From Ianthella basta (Eukaryota > Porifera > Demospongiae > Verongiida > Ianthellidae), in contig OZ025870.1 in assembly GCA_964019415.1 (NCBI GenBank), positions 1,818,501-1,882,500 on the forward strand: a stretch of DNA of 64,000 bases, in the 5' to 3' direction. Both the position numbers and the translations under genes were made by a program. Under the pieces are notes generated by a model. It ran no database searches and was not told the origin of the DNA. It saw only the letters and a program-made list of their open reading frames with translations. Positions within the stretch are counted from its first letter, which is position 1. Each line of letters begins with the position of its first letter. Below are positions 1-11,985 of the stretch, one piece after another.

Positions 1-2209
1 AGCAGTATGAACTGCACTCTTCTTCTGTAGGGAGCACATAAGTGGCTCTGAGACAAGGAAGGAGTTGGCTAACTCATTATCAGCACTATCTGGCAAGATG
101 GGAATTCCTAGGCCTCCTAGGTTTGTGGGTAGAGCAAACAGCCTCCTTTCTGCATCACTGATGTATTTTTCCCTGTTATGGCTGGTATCACTTTGTGGCG
201 AATGACATCCTCTACAGGATGCAACAGCTCTGAGATGCCTCGTGTGGTTCTTGCTAGGAAAGACATTTATGTTTCAGACTAAAGACTAGTGCTGAATAGG
301 CCGCTTGGGGTTGGGAAGCAGCTGTGTCTGCCAACTTCTCTAGCTCACGTACCCACTGGTCAACCTTCTCCCTCACAAAGGCTTCTTTGAAGGAAGTGAC
401 ACCGATGGCCGAGCCAAGGTATCTACCTCCGGCAGAAGTAAGTTGGATTCCAGTGTCTCCAAAGACTGCTTGGGCTTCTGGAAGCCATTGTTCCTTCACA
501 ACTAGAAGACACTTTGATGGATTTGGGAAGTAACCAAAGCTAGGACCAACCTTCTGCAATTCCTCCCACCATTTCCTAAGGCTCTTGATAGCTCCAGCTG
601 CAGAAGAGTCATCCGCATACCAGATTTGTGAGGCCAAGTGCTTCAGACGCAGGATCAGCGGAAGTATGCCAATAGCATACATTGATATCGCCAAGGGGTC
701 TCCTTGGGTTGTGCCCTCCCTGGATTGTATGGTCTCCCCATCGATGAAAAGTGACGGTTCCAATCAGTAGGTGTTCACCAGGGTGGCTGCAAAGGCCGGG
801 CACAGTGACTGAACATTCATCAAAGTGGCTTGGCGATTCAAATTGTTGAATGCATTAGAGGCATCAATGAGCAGTATCCCTTCCGTTGTATCCTCATGAA
901 ACAGCTCTTCCAACACGTGTATGGCTGCTTCGCATCCACTTTTCTGCCCCACACAAAGCTGATGGGATCCAACAGCCTCTTGGATGTCATAACGGATGAC
1001 TGAGAGGATTGCCTTGCTCAGAATGCGTCTCACCACTTCCCCAATACCTATTGGCCTAACACCTGGGCACTTGTCCATGGCAATAAGCCTACAGGCAATC
1101 AGTGGCTGTAGGGGTTCCGGATCAACAAAGCTGGAACTGATTCTTCTTGCAGTACTGGCTAATGCCTCACGTAGAGCTGGTGATGCATTCTGAAACGAGC
1201 AGCACATTCTTCTCCATAGACGGGCGTCCGTACCAGATGGACCTGCGCTTCCTTCTGTATTCAATGCTGATTTCAGAATGGTGAGGCCGTCTATTTCATC
1301 AAACATGGCGGGATATGCTTCAACAGGGCTTGGCATTGGTGCAGAGAGAACTTCACTGTCCAGTGGTCGAGCTGGTGGGTGCTTCTCCAGAATAATGTCT
1401 CGTACCAATTTCCCTTCTATCTCATGGCTTAAAGGAAGCACTCTCCCTGATCGGTTTTCTTCTGTTAGTAAACGAGTGGCAGATTTCACTTTCCCCTGCA
1501 TCATCAATTCTGCAAAATGCCTTGATGTGGATTTGATGTTGGGGGGTGGTGATGCCGTCAGTCTGGCTTGGATTGATTGCGCTTCATGAAAAAGTTGTAT
1601 AAGGTGGCCATCTTCCCACTTCTTCATTCGCCTTTCTAAGCAGCTGGTATGATCCTTGCTTTTCGAGGCTCTGAACGGCTTTTGTAGCACAAGTGCTGGA
1701 AGCACCATTGCAGCTTTCAGAGCCATTCCTTCCATGGGTGTTCCCTCAGCATAGCTGTTGAACAGGCGAGCCATTTCGCAGACTAAACTTTTCCCATGTT
1801 TGCCAGAAGGGATATTGAAGAGATTGTGTCTCCAATGAACAATTTCATCATAGATCTTATCAATAGCATTTTTAGCTGTGGTTCCATCAATTTCTCCCCA
1901 AGTAAAATACGGACGGCTAGTTGGTGGGTAGGAAGGCAATTCGGCTTGGATTTGATCATTACAATCACCATCACCATCAATTTGACTTACATGTACTTGT
2001 CTTTCTCCTGCACGCTCTTCTTGAGTAGCTTCACTAGCGGTCTCAGTTTGATCACAGTTGTGCCCTGCCTCTGTCTCCATAGAACCATCATTGTCCACAT
2101 TCAAGCAGCGACCGTGACGTTGAGGTAGACAGCTGCTACACGATTTTCCTTCTCGAACACAGGAACAATTACGGCAAATTCCACTTCTGTTACACCGACA
2201 GCAGGTCAT
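1..2209 (-). pseudogene. Non-LTR retroelement copy 1 (Cys-rich knuckle + reverse transcriptase), broken, runs off left edge
   Basis: Read from 2209 downwards. The first residues form a Cys-rich knuckle (C-x-C and C-x2-C pairs in about 30 residues, starting MTCCRCNRSG). A linker of about 230 residues follows, then a reverse transcriptase. RT landmarks are the LLIDASNAFNNLNR block, GTTQGDPLA and the catalytic YADD at about 619-608. A single in-frame TGA at 766-764 interrupts the RT where the copy at 60.9 kb has Arg (NTYR), consistent with a C-to-T change at a CpG. Below about 300 the homology continues in another frame (a block matching EEVIRHQFLPALTG of the other copy) to position 1. It is therefore frameshifted and incomplete in the window. 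The family is clear from the shared architecture with the 60.9-kb copy; the copy is probably inactive. Confidence 0.85.
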
Positions 2210-4500
2210 TATTATCAATTCCCGGGTACTTGGGGATAACGATTACTGTGGTGGCGTAGGTTTTCAATGCCAAATCACTCTGTTCATCATTTCATGTCCA
2301 CCCGCCATTTGTTCGCGTTCGTTTCAACGGATGAAAAACATGGCGCCATTTTCCGTAACGGAGGGAAAACGTGCGGCGCTCTTCGCAGGCGCAGCAAATC
2401 ATCTTCCGTCTACCCCCTTATAACCATCCCCATGCGGCGCTCCGTAATACTTCCACGTTTGGTGCCGATCGCGCGCAAGCTGCGGGAGGAGTTTGCGAAC
2501 AAAGGATTTGAGCTCTACCAAAATATAATTTTATATAGAGATACATTAGGAATTGCTAGCAAGTAGTTTGAGTTCAGGGGCACCCTGGCACCCCACGAGC
2601 ACTCAAAATACTGTAAAAATTCATTTTATCCCTGGCATTGCAGGGTTGAGGCAATTCATTCATTATTTGTAAGATTGACATCTGTTTAGCCTTGTGTTTT
2701 CACAATGTGTATAACGAGAGTTTTCCACTAGTCTTCATTGTATGTGAGCTGACCTTTAAATGCATGACCCCATACTCAAATGACCACTCTCTACCCATCA
2801 TGTTAATGAAACTAAGTAATACTTAACGGTTCTGGCCACATCATTAGTGTTTGCTAAGTCTAAGAAGTGTGTTTTTGTGCTTAATCAATGATGGTGGTTG
2901 GGCAAGCATTATTCATAGCAAAATGGATAATCCGGAATTAATGATCAAGAGCTAGATTGCAATGATGATGAACTGTGGCTGCGCAGTACACTCGCTGTTG
3001 TTTGTCCATTCCTTAGCCTTGTACACAAATTCTGCAACGTACAAAGGAGAATCCAAGCTTCCATTTGGTAGATGTACTGATGCTTGCTTGCTGCCTCTGA
3101 CTTCGCACACAGTCATACCACTCCAACGCAGAAACAAAAACAGGCTGCCTTTAGTAAGTTACTGACAATGATATCAACATCGCTCTTCATAGCGATGCCG
3201 TTCGGATTGCCTTCGGCTTCCTTGCGCTGACAAGTCTATATAGAGAGCTCTTCTCCTTCCTCTGGTGTCTAACCCTTTGGAAGTGTAGTGTCCTCGTGTG
3301 CAGCTGTTTGGTTATGAACTCCATGCTAACGATTAATCTATAGGCCCGGTGCATCCAGCTATAAGCCTCAGATATACGGGCCAGAAAACTATGTTTACAC
3401 AATAGTGCTGATGCAAATTTTGGTGGAAGAAATATTGGAGGATTGCTCTCAAAACTGCCAATTTACCAAATTAAATTCCCCTCCCAAATTTCCTACCATA
3501 TGTCCATCCCACCATTTGTTTATCCTACAGTAATCCTTCCTTGATTCTTGCATGCATTGGCAAAAGCCACAGTATATGAAGCTGCCTTTGAACATTGACC
3601 AAATCATTCCAAATAATCAACCCTGTGACTACATGTGCATCACCATTAAGATTTTCTACGGTACGTGGCAGAAAACGTTAGCGTACTATGAGCACAGTAC
3701 GACTACGAATACGGGCGGACCAATGTAAGACTACAGGCATTATATTTACAGCTACAGGCATGTCGATTTTGGCTACAGACATAACAAGTACAGTTATGGG
3801 CATAGAGCATACCATACGTACGTACGTACCTTAAGCTTACTGCCGTGTGTATATTCCAAGTCTGTCTGTGAAGCGAAGGCCATTGCATACATACAGTACT
3901 AGTAGAGCAAACAAGCCGCTGTGATAAGGCGACATCGCTTGGAGTCCCAATGAAACTGCAAACGTGGTGACTTCTCATAGTCGTCTCACCTTCTGCGCCT
4001 CCTTTTCCATTTTTAATGTCAACAACAATTATAATTATATAGGAAACATGGCTAGGTAACCAGTTGTTATCATACTAGTTCTCAATACATCCTTCATCAA
4101 GCTGATTGTCTGCCATGTTGACGTATAGCTTCTTCGGCTACGTTGTACACATAATTATGCTCACCTGCTTCCTCCTGAGCCAAACATTCTAGCAAGAATG
4201 TCAGCAGTTGGAACTTCATTTGATGCCAGTATGGTCTGCATGTACACAAAATTAATAATCTGCTACACCAGTAAGACCGTGTGTACGGGCGTACTACGGG
4301 TCGGGTACATACGGCTACGTATACGTACAACGGGTAATGGTACATACCGGCATACTAAATATACTGGTGTGAGAATTTGCACCTATGGGCATTCTAATCT
4401 GCTAATACGGGCGTACCAATTAATATTCATTCGACGAGAGCTGTAATGGCCTGTATGCAGCTTTGGCATTGTTTGCCAAGAGGATCATGATCAGTACATC
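2210..4500. other. No gene recognised; possible 5' flank of retroelement copy 1 at left
   Basis: Positions 2210-2560 are GC-richer than the rest and may be the 5' region of the adjacent retroelement. From 2560 to 4500 the sequence is AT-rich, with short ORFs only. Two stretches (about 3690-3840 and 4265-4420) are rich in related words such as TACGGGC, TACAGGC and TACGTACG, giving a degenerate low-complexity texture. I see no splice-supported exon. Confidence 0.4.
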
Positions 4501-4502
4501 CT

Positions 4503-6093
4503 ATGTGGACCCCCAAGGCCTATCATCTCACACAGCATGCAAGCTGCCTCATCCCATTGGATAACTTTCCGGGTGTCTGCCCTATTGGTGTTGGTGAGGT
4601 ATGCAGAAGAATTGTTGGAAAAGTGATAATGAAATACGCAAGACCAGAAATCAGAAGGGCAGTAGGCCCAATACAACTCTGTGAGGCTTGAGTCAGGATG
4701 TGAAGCAGCTTTTCATGCCATGTATGACATCTTCAAGGATGACAACACTGAAGCTATGCTTTTTGTTGATGCATTCCACGCTTTCAACCAGCTGAATCGA
4801 AAGGTAACCCTACTCAACAGTCATGTATGACATGTGAATGAATGGAGAGAAGTGGATGAATGGAAAGAAGAAGTACAGATGCTAGTCAACATTGCACAGA
4901 CCCAGCCACAAGCTGCTTATATGCAGCATTCATGCCATGTGTGACATCTTCAAGGATGACAACACTGAAGCTATGCTTTTATTGATGCATTCAATGCTTT
5001 CAGCCAGCTGAATCGAAAGGTAAACCTTCTCAACAGCCGCGCAGTGTGCCCAGCCCTCGCCCCCTCAATCATTAACACCTACAGAATCCCCTCTACCCTC
5101 TATGTGGGCGGGGAGTCCATTGTGTCAGCTGAAGGCACCATGCAAGGAGAACCCTTAGGCCTGGCCTTCTATTCCATTGGCACCCAACCTCTCATCCAAA
5201 GACTCTCTGGTGGCGCAAAACAAGTATGGTATGCAGGCAATTCATCTGCTGGGGGTAGACTTGATCAACTGAAAGAATGGTGGACAGAATTTCTATGGTT
5301 GGGTCCACTCTATGGCTGTTTCTCGAACAATTCCAAGACTGAGCTATTGGTAAAATTGGAATTCTTGTCCAGAGCTGAGCATGTGTGTGCAAATCTGCAC
5401 TGATGGTGGAAAATACTTGGGAGGTGCCATAGGCAATGAGGAGTTTGTATGCATCTTCCTTCAGAGTAAAGTGGATGAATGGAGAGAAGTAGAGATGCTA
5501 GTCAACATCGCACAGACCCAGCCACAAGCCGCTTATGCGGCATTCGCCCATGGAGCTGTATTCGAAGTGGAATTACGTCTTTTGCATCCTGGACGTTCAA
5601 GCTGCATCAACTGCAGACCTCCTACAACGCTTGAGGCCACCATATGATTGAAACTTTTGCTGGCTTTGTCAGGCCAACCACCACCCAATGATCTACGCAA
5701 AGTGCTCTCCCTTCCACCCAAGCTTGGAGGCTTCGGCTTCATCGATCCCACGCCAACTGCCAGCGAACAGCACCGTGCCTCTGTCAAGGTCACTGCACCC
5801 CTGGTTGAGAATTCCAACAGCAGTCAACCGTCACACAACCAGACTTATTCCAGGGCAGATCAAGACGGAGGTAAGGGCAGTGAGAACTTCGAAGCTGAAA
5901 CAGCAAGTGGAGGAGCTGCTGCCCAAACTCCCCTCTCGGCTGCAGCATTGTGTTGCACTGGGCCAAGAGAAGTGTTCTTCGTGGCTGACATCCAATTGAT
6001 AGACATGGTTTCAGCTTACACAAATTGGACTTCAAAGATGCCATCGCTCTTCATTATGACCTGCCTTTGCAACATACCCCCTCCCACTGTGTA
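4503..6093 (+). pseudogene. Non-LTR retroelement copy 3, heavily rearranged, part a
   Basis: This is homologous to the retroelement at 60.9 kb but scrambled. 4555-4690 encodes a block equivalent to the LDKCPGVRPVGIGE region. A segment around the DASNAF motif (about 4690-4830) is repeated at about 4925-5035 with a piece of a downstream block between them. 5044-5403 holds the palm region, with YAGN in place of the catalytic YADD. 5381-5650 carries the YLGGAIG and QPQAAYAA region, and 5650-6090 the C-terminal linker (LPPKLGGFGF, PSHC). At least four frame changes are needed. The catalytic Asp-Asp is lost, so the copy is dead. It resumes after the MITE at 6440. Confidence 0.85.
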
Positions 6094-6439
6094 CAGGGGC
6101 GGATCTAAGATTTTGTAAAGGGGGGGTCACAAAATAATTTTTCAAAGTTCACACGTCTGAGCGGCCATCTTTATTGCAATAAAGTAACGCTTGTGACGTC
6201 ATAAAAATGGCCGCCAGCGGGTGGCATTGAAGTGAAAGCCAATTTTGGCATATTGGACTACTGTAAAATCACATCGGGCATGTTTATGGTAAAAATGATT
6301 GTGTCATAGTTGATTCATAGCCCTCTCTATGTCTTAAATACTGCTTACAGCCATTTTCTGCTGTGAAAAAATCTTAGGGTCTAGGCTAAGGGGGGGGGTC
6401 ACATGACCCCCTGGACCCCCCCCCCTAAATCCGCCCATG
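6094..6439. mobile_element. hAT-like MITE nested in retroelement copy 3
   Basis: The element starts CAGGGGCGGATCTA and ends ATCCGCCCATG, giving terminal inverted repeats of about 11 bp that begin CA(G/T)GGGCGGAT. It is flanked by GTGTA at 6089-6093 and 6440-6444 (a full 8-bp hAT duplication is not visible). Removing it rejoins the Cys knuckle of the host retroelement (PSHC then VCGHKFSVDYA). The ends are G- and C-rich (runs of G near the left, runs of C near the right). It has no coding capacity. Confidence 0.75.
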
Positions 6440-6575
6440 GTGTATGTGGCCACAAGTTCAGTGTGGATTATGCACTATCATGTCCAGGGGGCTACACCAC
6501 AATCAGGCACAACGAAGTAAAGATTTGACAGCATCTATGCTACGAGAGACTTACCACAACAATGGCACATAAGAC
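6440..6575 (+). pseudogene. Non-LTR retroelement copy 3, part b (CCHC/RHN region)
   Basis: Directly after the MITE, the reading VCGHKFSVDYALSCPGG followed by IRHNEVKDLTA aligns with the CPCGKLFTVDHAFSCPNGA and IRHDRIRDITA block of the copy at 63.4 kb. This is the zinc-knuckle plus R-H-N/D signature that precedes the restriction-like endonuclease in R2-superclade non-LTR elements. Homology fades by about 6575. Confidence 0.75.
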
Positions 6576-7417
6576 CGCCAACACAACACAGGTGCTCGGC
6601 TGGATATCTCAGCTTGTGGTGTCTGGGGTGGCCGGTCACACTCATGACGTCTATTTAAGAATGTCCCCAATAAAAATGGCAACTCCTATATATCATAATT
6701 TATTGAAATGCTTTGGAGGAACTAGCCAAACAGTGGTGGCAAAGAATAACTCAATGCCATAGACAGGCTCCTTTCAACAGGTTTGGAACAAATATGATGC
6801 TTCGTTGTTGGAACTGTTGGAACAAGTATGGCGTTTGTTTTCTCAGTTTATTAGCATACCCCATTGCCACCATTTTGTTGTGATGACATACATGTACAGA
6901 ACTGTAGCAGTAATGCGGCAGCCAGTTCTTGAATGGCCTAGCTGTGCTTTATGTTCTGCACCATCTTCGGCTATATAGATTAAATCAAGAGGTATTAGTC
7001 AGCGCAGATAACCATAGTCCATTTGATATGCAAATAGTACAAACAGACCAGTGCAATAAGAATTAATGTTCTTTCAAACCTTGAAAAGGGATTTAGGAAT
7101 ACTAGCATGCAGAAGAAAGATTGAAACAAGCAGCAGTAACTCAGCGCTATGATGAATAACATTTCTGGGGAGTTCACTAAGCATTCCTAAATTTCCCTGT
7201 ATATATGTAGCTACACGAGCCCAAAGGTGTTGTCCTAGTTACGGCAATGATTAATTTATTGCTGCATGTATAATATGTTGCATTATTCTATTCAGTAGAT
7301 GGACTAAGGCTTGAGTTGCTGCGACATAATTATGGGTACATCAGCAAATCATTTTTGCTAATTAATGCCATGCTTAATCATTGCTAATGCCACTCTGTAC
7401 GCTTGTGCTTGCTTTAG
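6576..7417. other. No gene recognised
   Basis: AT-rich sequence with short unsupported ORFs. If the AIG1-like gene to the right ever had its P-loop exon here, I could not find it: no GxxGxGKS-type coding stretch is visible on the plus strand. Confidence 0.4.
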
Positions 7418-9198
7418 GTACCGAACAAAAGAATGCATTCTAATGAATGCCGAATTTGTCAAGGCTCTCCTAGCAGCAGGTCCTAAAATTCATGCTATCG
7501 GGTTAGTTATCAATGTAGACGAAAGATTCAGTTTCAATATCCAATCAATGATTGGATTACTCCGTGAGCTGAAGATTGATTTGAAACACGTTTTGGTCAT
7601 ATTCACTCGTGGAGACACCCTATTACAAAACCCAACAGTGATGGCGTTGGAATAGAGATGTACAAAGAGATGTGAGTTGCTTCCACAGCACATAAAGAAA
7701 CTAGAATGCCTGGAGAGGTTGCTGGCAGACAGTAACAACAGATTTCTTGTCGTTGAGAACCAGCAACCATGTGAAAGAGACATCATAGCACATCAGCTAT
7801 TTGGATGCATTGATAGCATTGCAGCCGACCCAATGACCAATGACGCTTTTCTCAACTCCCTTGAGTGGTGGAATGAACAGCAAGCCAGCAAAAGTGAGAT
7901 GAAGAAGATTGAATCTGCAATAAATCAAGACAAAGCTAGCAGTGCGATAGTTAAGAAAGAACTGAGGAGAGTGAAAGAGGAGGAGAGTGTACTGTACACA
8001 CAAGAACACACTCTTGAGGCATTAAAATGCAAAGTCATGCAAAAGTTCGATGAAAAGGAATTATATCGATGCCTGTACTCGTGTGATATCAAATCGAGAT
8101 GATGGAATTGCCACCCTTGAGAGAGCAGCTGATGAAGTAGATGAGGTTATGAGAAATGTAACAATTGTAAAGATATCTGGTTTCTGTGCAAGCATTGCTG
8201 GTGGAGCCATCTTTACCGTAGGAACAGGACTTCTGCTTGGAGGTGTTACTGCTCCTGCTGGTATACCTTTAATGGCTATTGGTGGCGCAGTTGGTGGGGC
8301 TGGTACTGTTACAGCTATCGGAGGATCGATTGGGCAGTTGGTGGAGAGCAATAAGAAATTGAAACAGGCTAAGTTATGGCTGAACGTGAACAAGAAAATG
8401 TGCCAAGATTTAATAAGTGCACACGAAGGCCTATCAGAACAACATGATCACATTGTTGAGCTCTTTCCCGGCATTAATACTGAACTCCCAAAGGGAATTA
8501 AAGAGGTTGGTGAAATTGTGAAAACATGGAAAGACATAGCCCAGCACAGTGCAAAGGATGCAGCAGTGCTGGTAGCGAAGGCAGCTGGCAGTGGTCTTGG
8601 AGTTGCACAAGGTGTGCTTGAGGGCATTGATGCTGGTGCAGAGGTAGCAGCACTAGGTGCAAAAGCTGCTGCTAAAGCTGCTGGAGGTGTGGCTATTGGA
8701 TTGTCTGGTTTGGTCATGATAATTGACTTGGGCTTCCTCATCAAGTCAAGTTATGACCTGCACAAACTGCGCAAAGGACATCGCGCATAAATTTCCAAAA
8801 CCCTGATGGAAATTGCTGAGGCAGTTAGAGCAGAGAATAACTTTCTGCGAGAGGCCAATTGTGCTTCCAGATCAGGATCTATTGATCACCTTAATGGCAG
8901 TGTGATAGGCAATTCATTCATTGGCAATGAGGATCAACTGCTGAATAGCCTTGAGCCAGACCTCACCAATGAAGTTGTAATTGAATGTCATACAATGGGT
9001 GATGCTCAAGCATCAATCACACAAGATAAATGGTGGATTTACAATAGTGGTACCGGTGACGTGCCCATTCTATTCCTGGCAGAAGAAGCTGGCAAAGGTC
9101 CCAGCATTCTTACCATGCAACAGAACCCTGACAATGTCAGCACAATTCAACTGATCATTCAGGCAGACAGCGACACCGAATCTGGCACTGATGTTTAG
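7418..9198 (+). pseudogene. AIG1/GIMAP-type GTPase fused to apolipoprotein-L-like membrane domain, broken
   Basis: A plausible acceptor (TGCTTGCTTTAG) precedes the start at 7418. The first part resembles the later half of an AIG1/GIMAP G domain: IHAIGLVINVD, then HVLVIFTRGD (the G4-side strand typical of GIMAPs), then NNRFLVVEN (G5 side). The P-loop half is missing. A charged helical stretch follows (about 7860-8040). Next is a glycine-rich hydrophobic segment (ISGFCASIAGGAIF, then TAPAGIPLMAIGGAVGGAG), with a second hydrophobic helix at about 8690-8750, as in apolipoprotein-L-like domains. The tail to 9198 is acidic and unrecognised. Lesions are TAG at 7653-7655 and TAA at 8788-8790, both in frame, and a frame change between about 8050 and 8100. 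ApoL assignment is by texture, AIG1 by motif. Confidence 0.65.
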
Positions 9199-9890
9199 TA
9201 ATATAATCTAATATTAATTTTTGTGTCTAAAAATTTGCGAAGAATCGATTCTGATATCGATGATGCACCTCAAGCAAACACTTCAGACACTTGTGTACAT
9301 GTGTTGCATCCTAACATGGGCTTGCATGCTTAACAACTTAGCAATAGTTTACATTATTGTTTATAGTTTATATGTAATGCACACATAGAAGGTTGCATAG
9401 CAGTATAGGTTTTGCCTTATTTTGATGTAAAATATGAGTGATATGATCTAGAAAAGCTATTGTGATATAATTATTATAACAATGAAACTTGTTGCACATG
9501 GATTGAATTCTGCTGTCCAAAGTGACAGATGTTGCACCTCACATGGCTGCTCTCTAGTGCATGTGATCGTTATGCCTATTCTAAAATAAATGAACAATAC
9601 TCATGATCAATCAATGCAATTGTTACAGCATATTTATCCAAAATGATGCATGTGCATGTACATTGTGTGACATACAGTGAAGGTGAGGCAGTAAGGTTTG
9701 GAGGGTAGTAGGTATACACAGGGCAGCTGACAGCTCAGTGCATAGCATAATAACTATTATTAACATATAATTATAGTGACATTACATCATGATTGGGCCA
9801 GGGTTTCCAATTATTGCACAAACAATCAGGCAAGTAACAAGCATTGGTAATTTTATAATTATGCATACCTGATTGAAGAAGTTGTCCGGC
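9199..9890. other. No gene recognised; 3' flank of AIG1-like pseudogene
   Basis: AT-rich sequence without a supported exon. It may hold the old 3' untranslated region of the pseudogene. Confidence 0.4.
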
Positions 9891-9947
9891 TAGGTTGCAT
9901 CACTGGTAGTTTTTTTGGAAGTCACTAGCCAAAGATTTGATTTCTTT

Positions 9948-9998
9948 ACCAAACGTTTCAGCAGCTGACTGCATTTAGAGAGCAGCTACTTCAGTGGT
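9948..9998 (-). ncRNA. Degenerate hammerhead ribozyme-like motif
   Basis: On the minus strand: stem I ACCA/TGGT, core CTGAAGTA (canonical CTGANGA is altered), a stem II arm region rich in AGCTGC/GCAGCT, then GAAAC followed by GTT at the cleavage position. The core deviation suggests decay. Confidence 0.4.
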
Positions 9999-10426
9999 AA
10001 TGACTTACAGAGTGTGCGGTGGTTAAATAGGTGAGGGTGACAGCTAGCATACCTGCTAATACATTCAATAATAATACGATGCAATAATAATAATACAACT
10101 AGGGCATACATAAGAATGCAATAGGCCTCGCTGAATCGGCTGCTAATGACATCATTAAGATGGCCACACAAGCCGCCCAGTGACGCGATGCAAGAAAGTT
10201 CACACTGGCGTACCCACTGGCCTAGGTTAACTGTAGGGGCATGTGTCAAGGTAAGAACATCCTGCAAGTTGATGTAGGCCATGCGCTGGCCCAGGGAAAA
10301 GCCTGTGGTGGGAGCCACTTGAGATTATCCTGGTAGCTATTTATATGGTAATCCTGTAAAGACCTGAGTGGCTAGGCAGATTCATGCTGATATTTCTAAA
10401 AGACACTAGCCAAAGGGGGATCAGAT

Positions 10427-10468
10427 ATCAGACGTTTCGACAGCGCTACGACTGCCTTCATCAGTGAT
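10427..10468 (-). ncRNA. Candidate type I hammerhead ribozyme
   Basis: On the minus strand the order is ATCA, CTGATGA, A, GGCAG, an 8-nt loop, CTGTC, GAAAC, GTC, TGAT. This gives stem I ATCA/TGAT, the invariant CTGATGA and GAAA boxes, a 5-bp stem II (with one G-U) and the canonical GTC cleavage triplet. Stem III is minimal (AC/GT), as described for Penelope-element and retrozyme hammerheads that act as dimers. Confidence 0.65.
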
Positions 10469-10520
10469 TACAATGGCACTTACAAGCAGGTGCACAAATA
10501 GGGGGGTGGTCACGTGACCA

Positions 10521-11029
10521 TACTGCAATGTGACACGTGTCTGGTAATCGCCGTACAGCAGATATATAGATGCATGCGGGGAGAATGTTGTTGCGTTATA
10601 ATGCCTCTCTAATACAGTTGCAATTGACCTTTGTGTTTTAGGACAATGTCAATTGTACCTTCAAGGTATGGCAAGATATATGACTGTAGTGTGCACGTGG
10701 TTAATCATGAATCAAGCACACATTGGCAAGAGTGTACATGCCAGCTACATAATAGCTCATCATGACGGTTGTGATTGTAAGCTCTCTTATTTTCTCCTGC
10801 AAACATCAGTTAATTGCATTCAGCTTGTAGCTTTACCAAAGTTTTCAAAAGGCTGTTTGAGGTTGTATAAAACAGCACTCCTTGAACATTTATATTCCCG
10901 GAAATTGCTTTATTAATTAACAGTCAGCATGAAAAGAATGAAGATTTTAAGGTAACAGGTAATATAAAATACAGTAAGCTGTGACTTACTATACTGTCCT
11001 CACTTTGATGCGAAATATTAATGCTCTTC
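10521..11029. other. No gene recognised
   Basis: AT-rich sequence with short ORFs only and no splice-supported coding. Confidence 0.4.
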
Positions 11030-11400
11030 ACGAGAGTTTACAATATTGCCATTGCATGGGAGAGTATGTGATTCCTATACTGGCATTGCCAGGTGCTACT
11101 GTATCACAAGTCTCATTGTCAGCATAACATTGTACTTCCTGGTATATTCTCACCTAGAGCTTTGCCAAAGAAATTTCACTCAAAACTCATGCCGGCCACT
11201 CAGATATTGATGCTTCCTTTCCAGCAGCAGTTGCTGTGTCTCTCCCTGGTGGAATGTTCATTCTAGCAGTGTGTTTTAATTTCATTGCATGGTGACCGAA
11301 AAAGCTGTGCAGACAGAGGGTTAATTCATGTGTGCGGCATTCAGTTGGGGAAGTGCCTGCTTTCTTGGAGGCATAAGTAGTTATGTAATAAATTTCAAAT
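11030..11400 (+). pseudogene. T-family four-helix membrane protein, truncated and frameshifted copy
   Basis: The nucleotide sequence closely follows the gene at 15857: a GGGAGAGT-GTGATT block, AGCTTTGCCAAAG, CACTCAGATATTGATG, GCAGACAGAGGGTT and TTCAGTTGGGGAAG occur in the same order. TAG replaces the Trp codon before AGCTTTGCC, and small indels break the frame. Homology ends at about 11400, before the last two helices. Confidence 0.8.
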
Positions 11401-11756
11401 TGTAAGAACACTCGAAAGGACACTAGAAGAATATAAGGTAGCTCTGTTGTCACAGTTGTGAACTTAAAGCAATAATTTATATTTAATTGTTTTACAACAA
11501 TTGACAGCATTTATACAACTATAAATACGTAATTAGCAATTGCTGCAAAAGGATTGTGGTCAGTCTGTGAATATTCATGCTTCAGGTATCAGGTATCAGG
11601 TATTCTTATTTTACCTGGGGAACCGTTAGCCAATGGCTACTGTAAATGGCACCCAGAAATATATACCTACCTACCTTATATACCTACAGTGTGTATCCAT
11701 AATAATAGGTTCATGTACATACGTAGTGAACAAACAAGCAGCCTTTGCACAACAGT

Positions 11757-11985
11757 CACTGTATGTATACTGTTCCTGCCTTAGCTTTGCTGCATCATGC
11801 CGCAATAGGAAGTTTATCGGGAGCTAGAGTTTGCAATACAATTTGACAGGCTTCATAGTTAGTATGCTAGATATACTTCTGGTAATAGATTAATCTAATT
11901 CTGAGCTGGAGCTTTGCCAAAAGGAATTCCACTGGATGTTCCACGCCATCACACTGTGCATTAATCTCTGCCTTCTGCAGCCATA
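11757..11985 (+). pseudogene. T-family gene fragment (first half of a tandem duplication)
   Basis: It holds the upstream part of a T gene and the GAGCTTTGCCAAA-GGAATTCCACTGGATGTTC block (encoding SFAKGIPLDV). It then diverges. It is repeated nearly unchanged at about 13205-13440. Confidence 0.7.

Larger units (their letters stand above)
9890..10520 (-). mobile_element. Repeat pair carrying hammerhead-like motifs (retrozyme or Penelope-derived candidate)
   Basis: Two direct repeats about 480 bp apart (about 9890-10040 and 10365-10515) share CACTAGCCAAAG, a hammerhead-like core in the same (minus) orientation, and AAATAGG followed by GGTGAC/GGTCAC. The 330 bp between them have no recognisable protein. 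A non-coding unit flanked by ribozyme-bearing direct repeats resembles retrozymes or the pseudo-LTRs of Penelope-like elements. No reverse transcriptase is visible here. Confidence 0.5.

Noticed and set aside
2267-2566. 99-codon ORF upstream of retroelement copy 1
   Set aside because: No motif, and it overlaps the probable 5' region of the element on the opposite strand.
7300-7417. P-loop exon of the AIG1-like gene
   Set aside because: No GxxGxGKS-type coding seen here; the upstream exon is either lost or outside the recognisable sequence.
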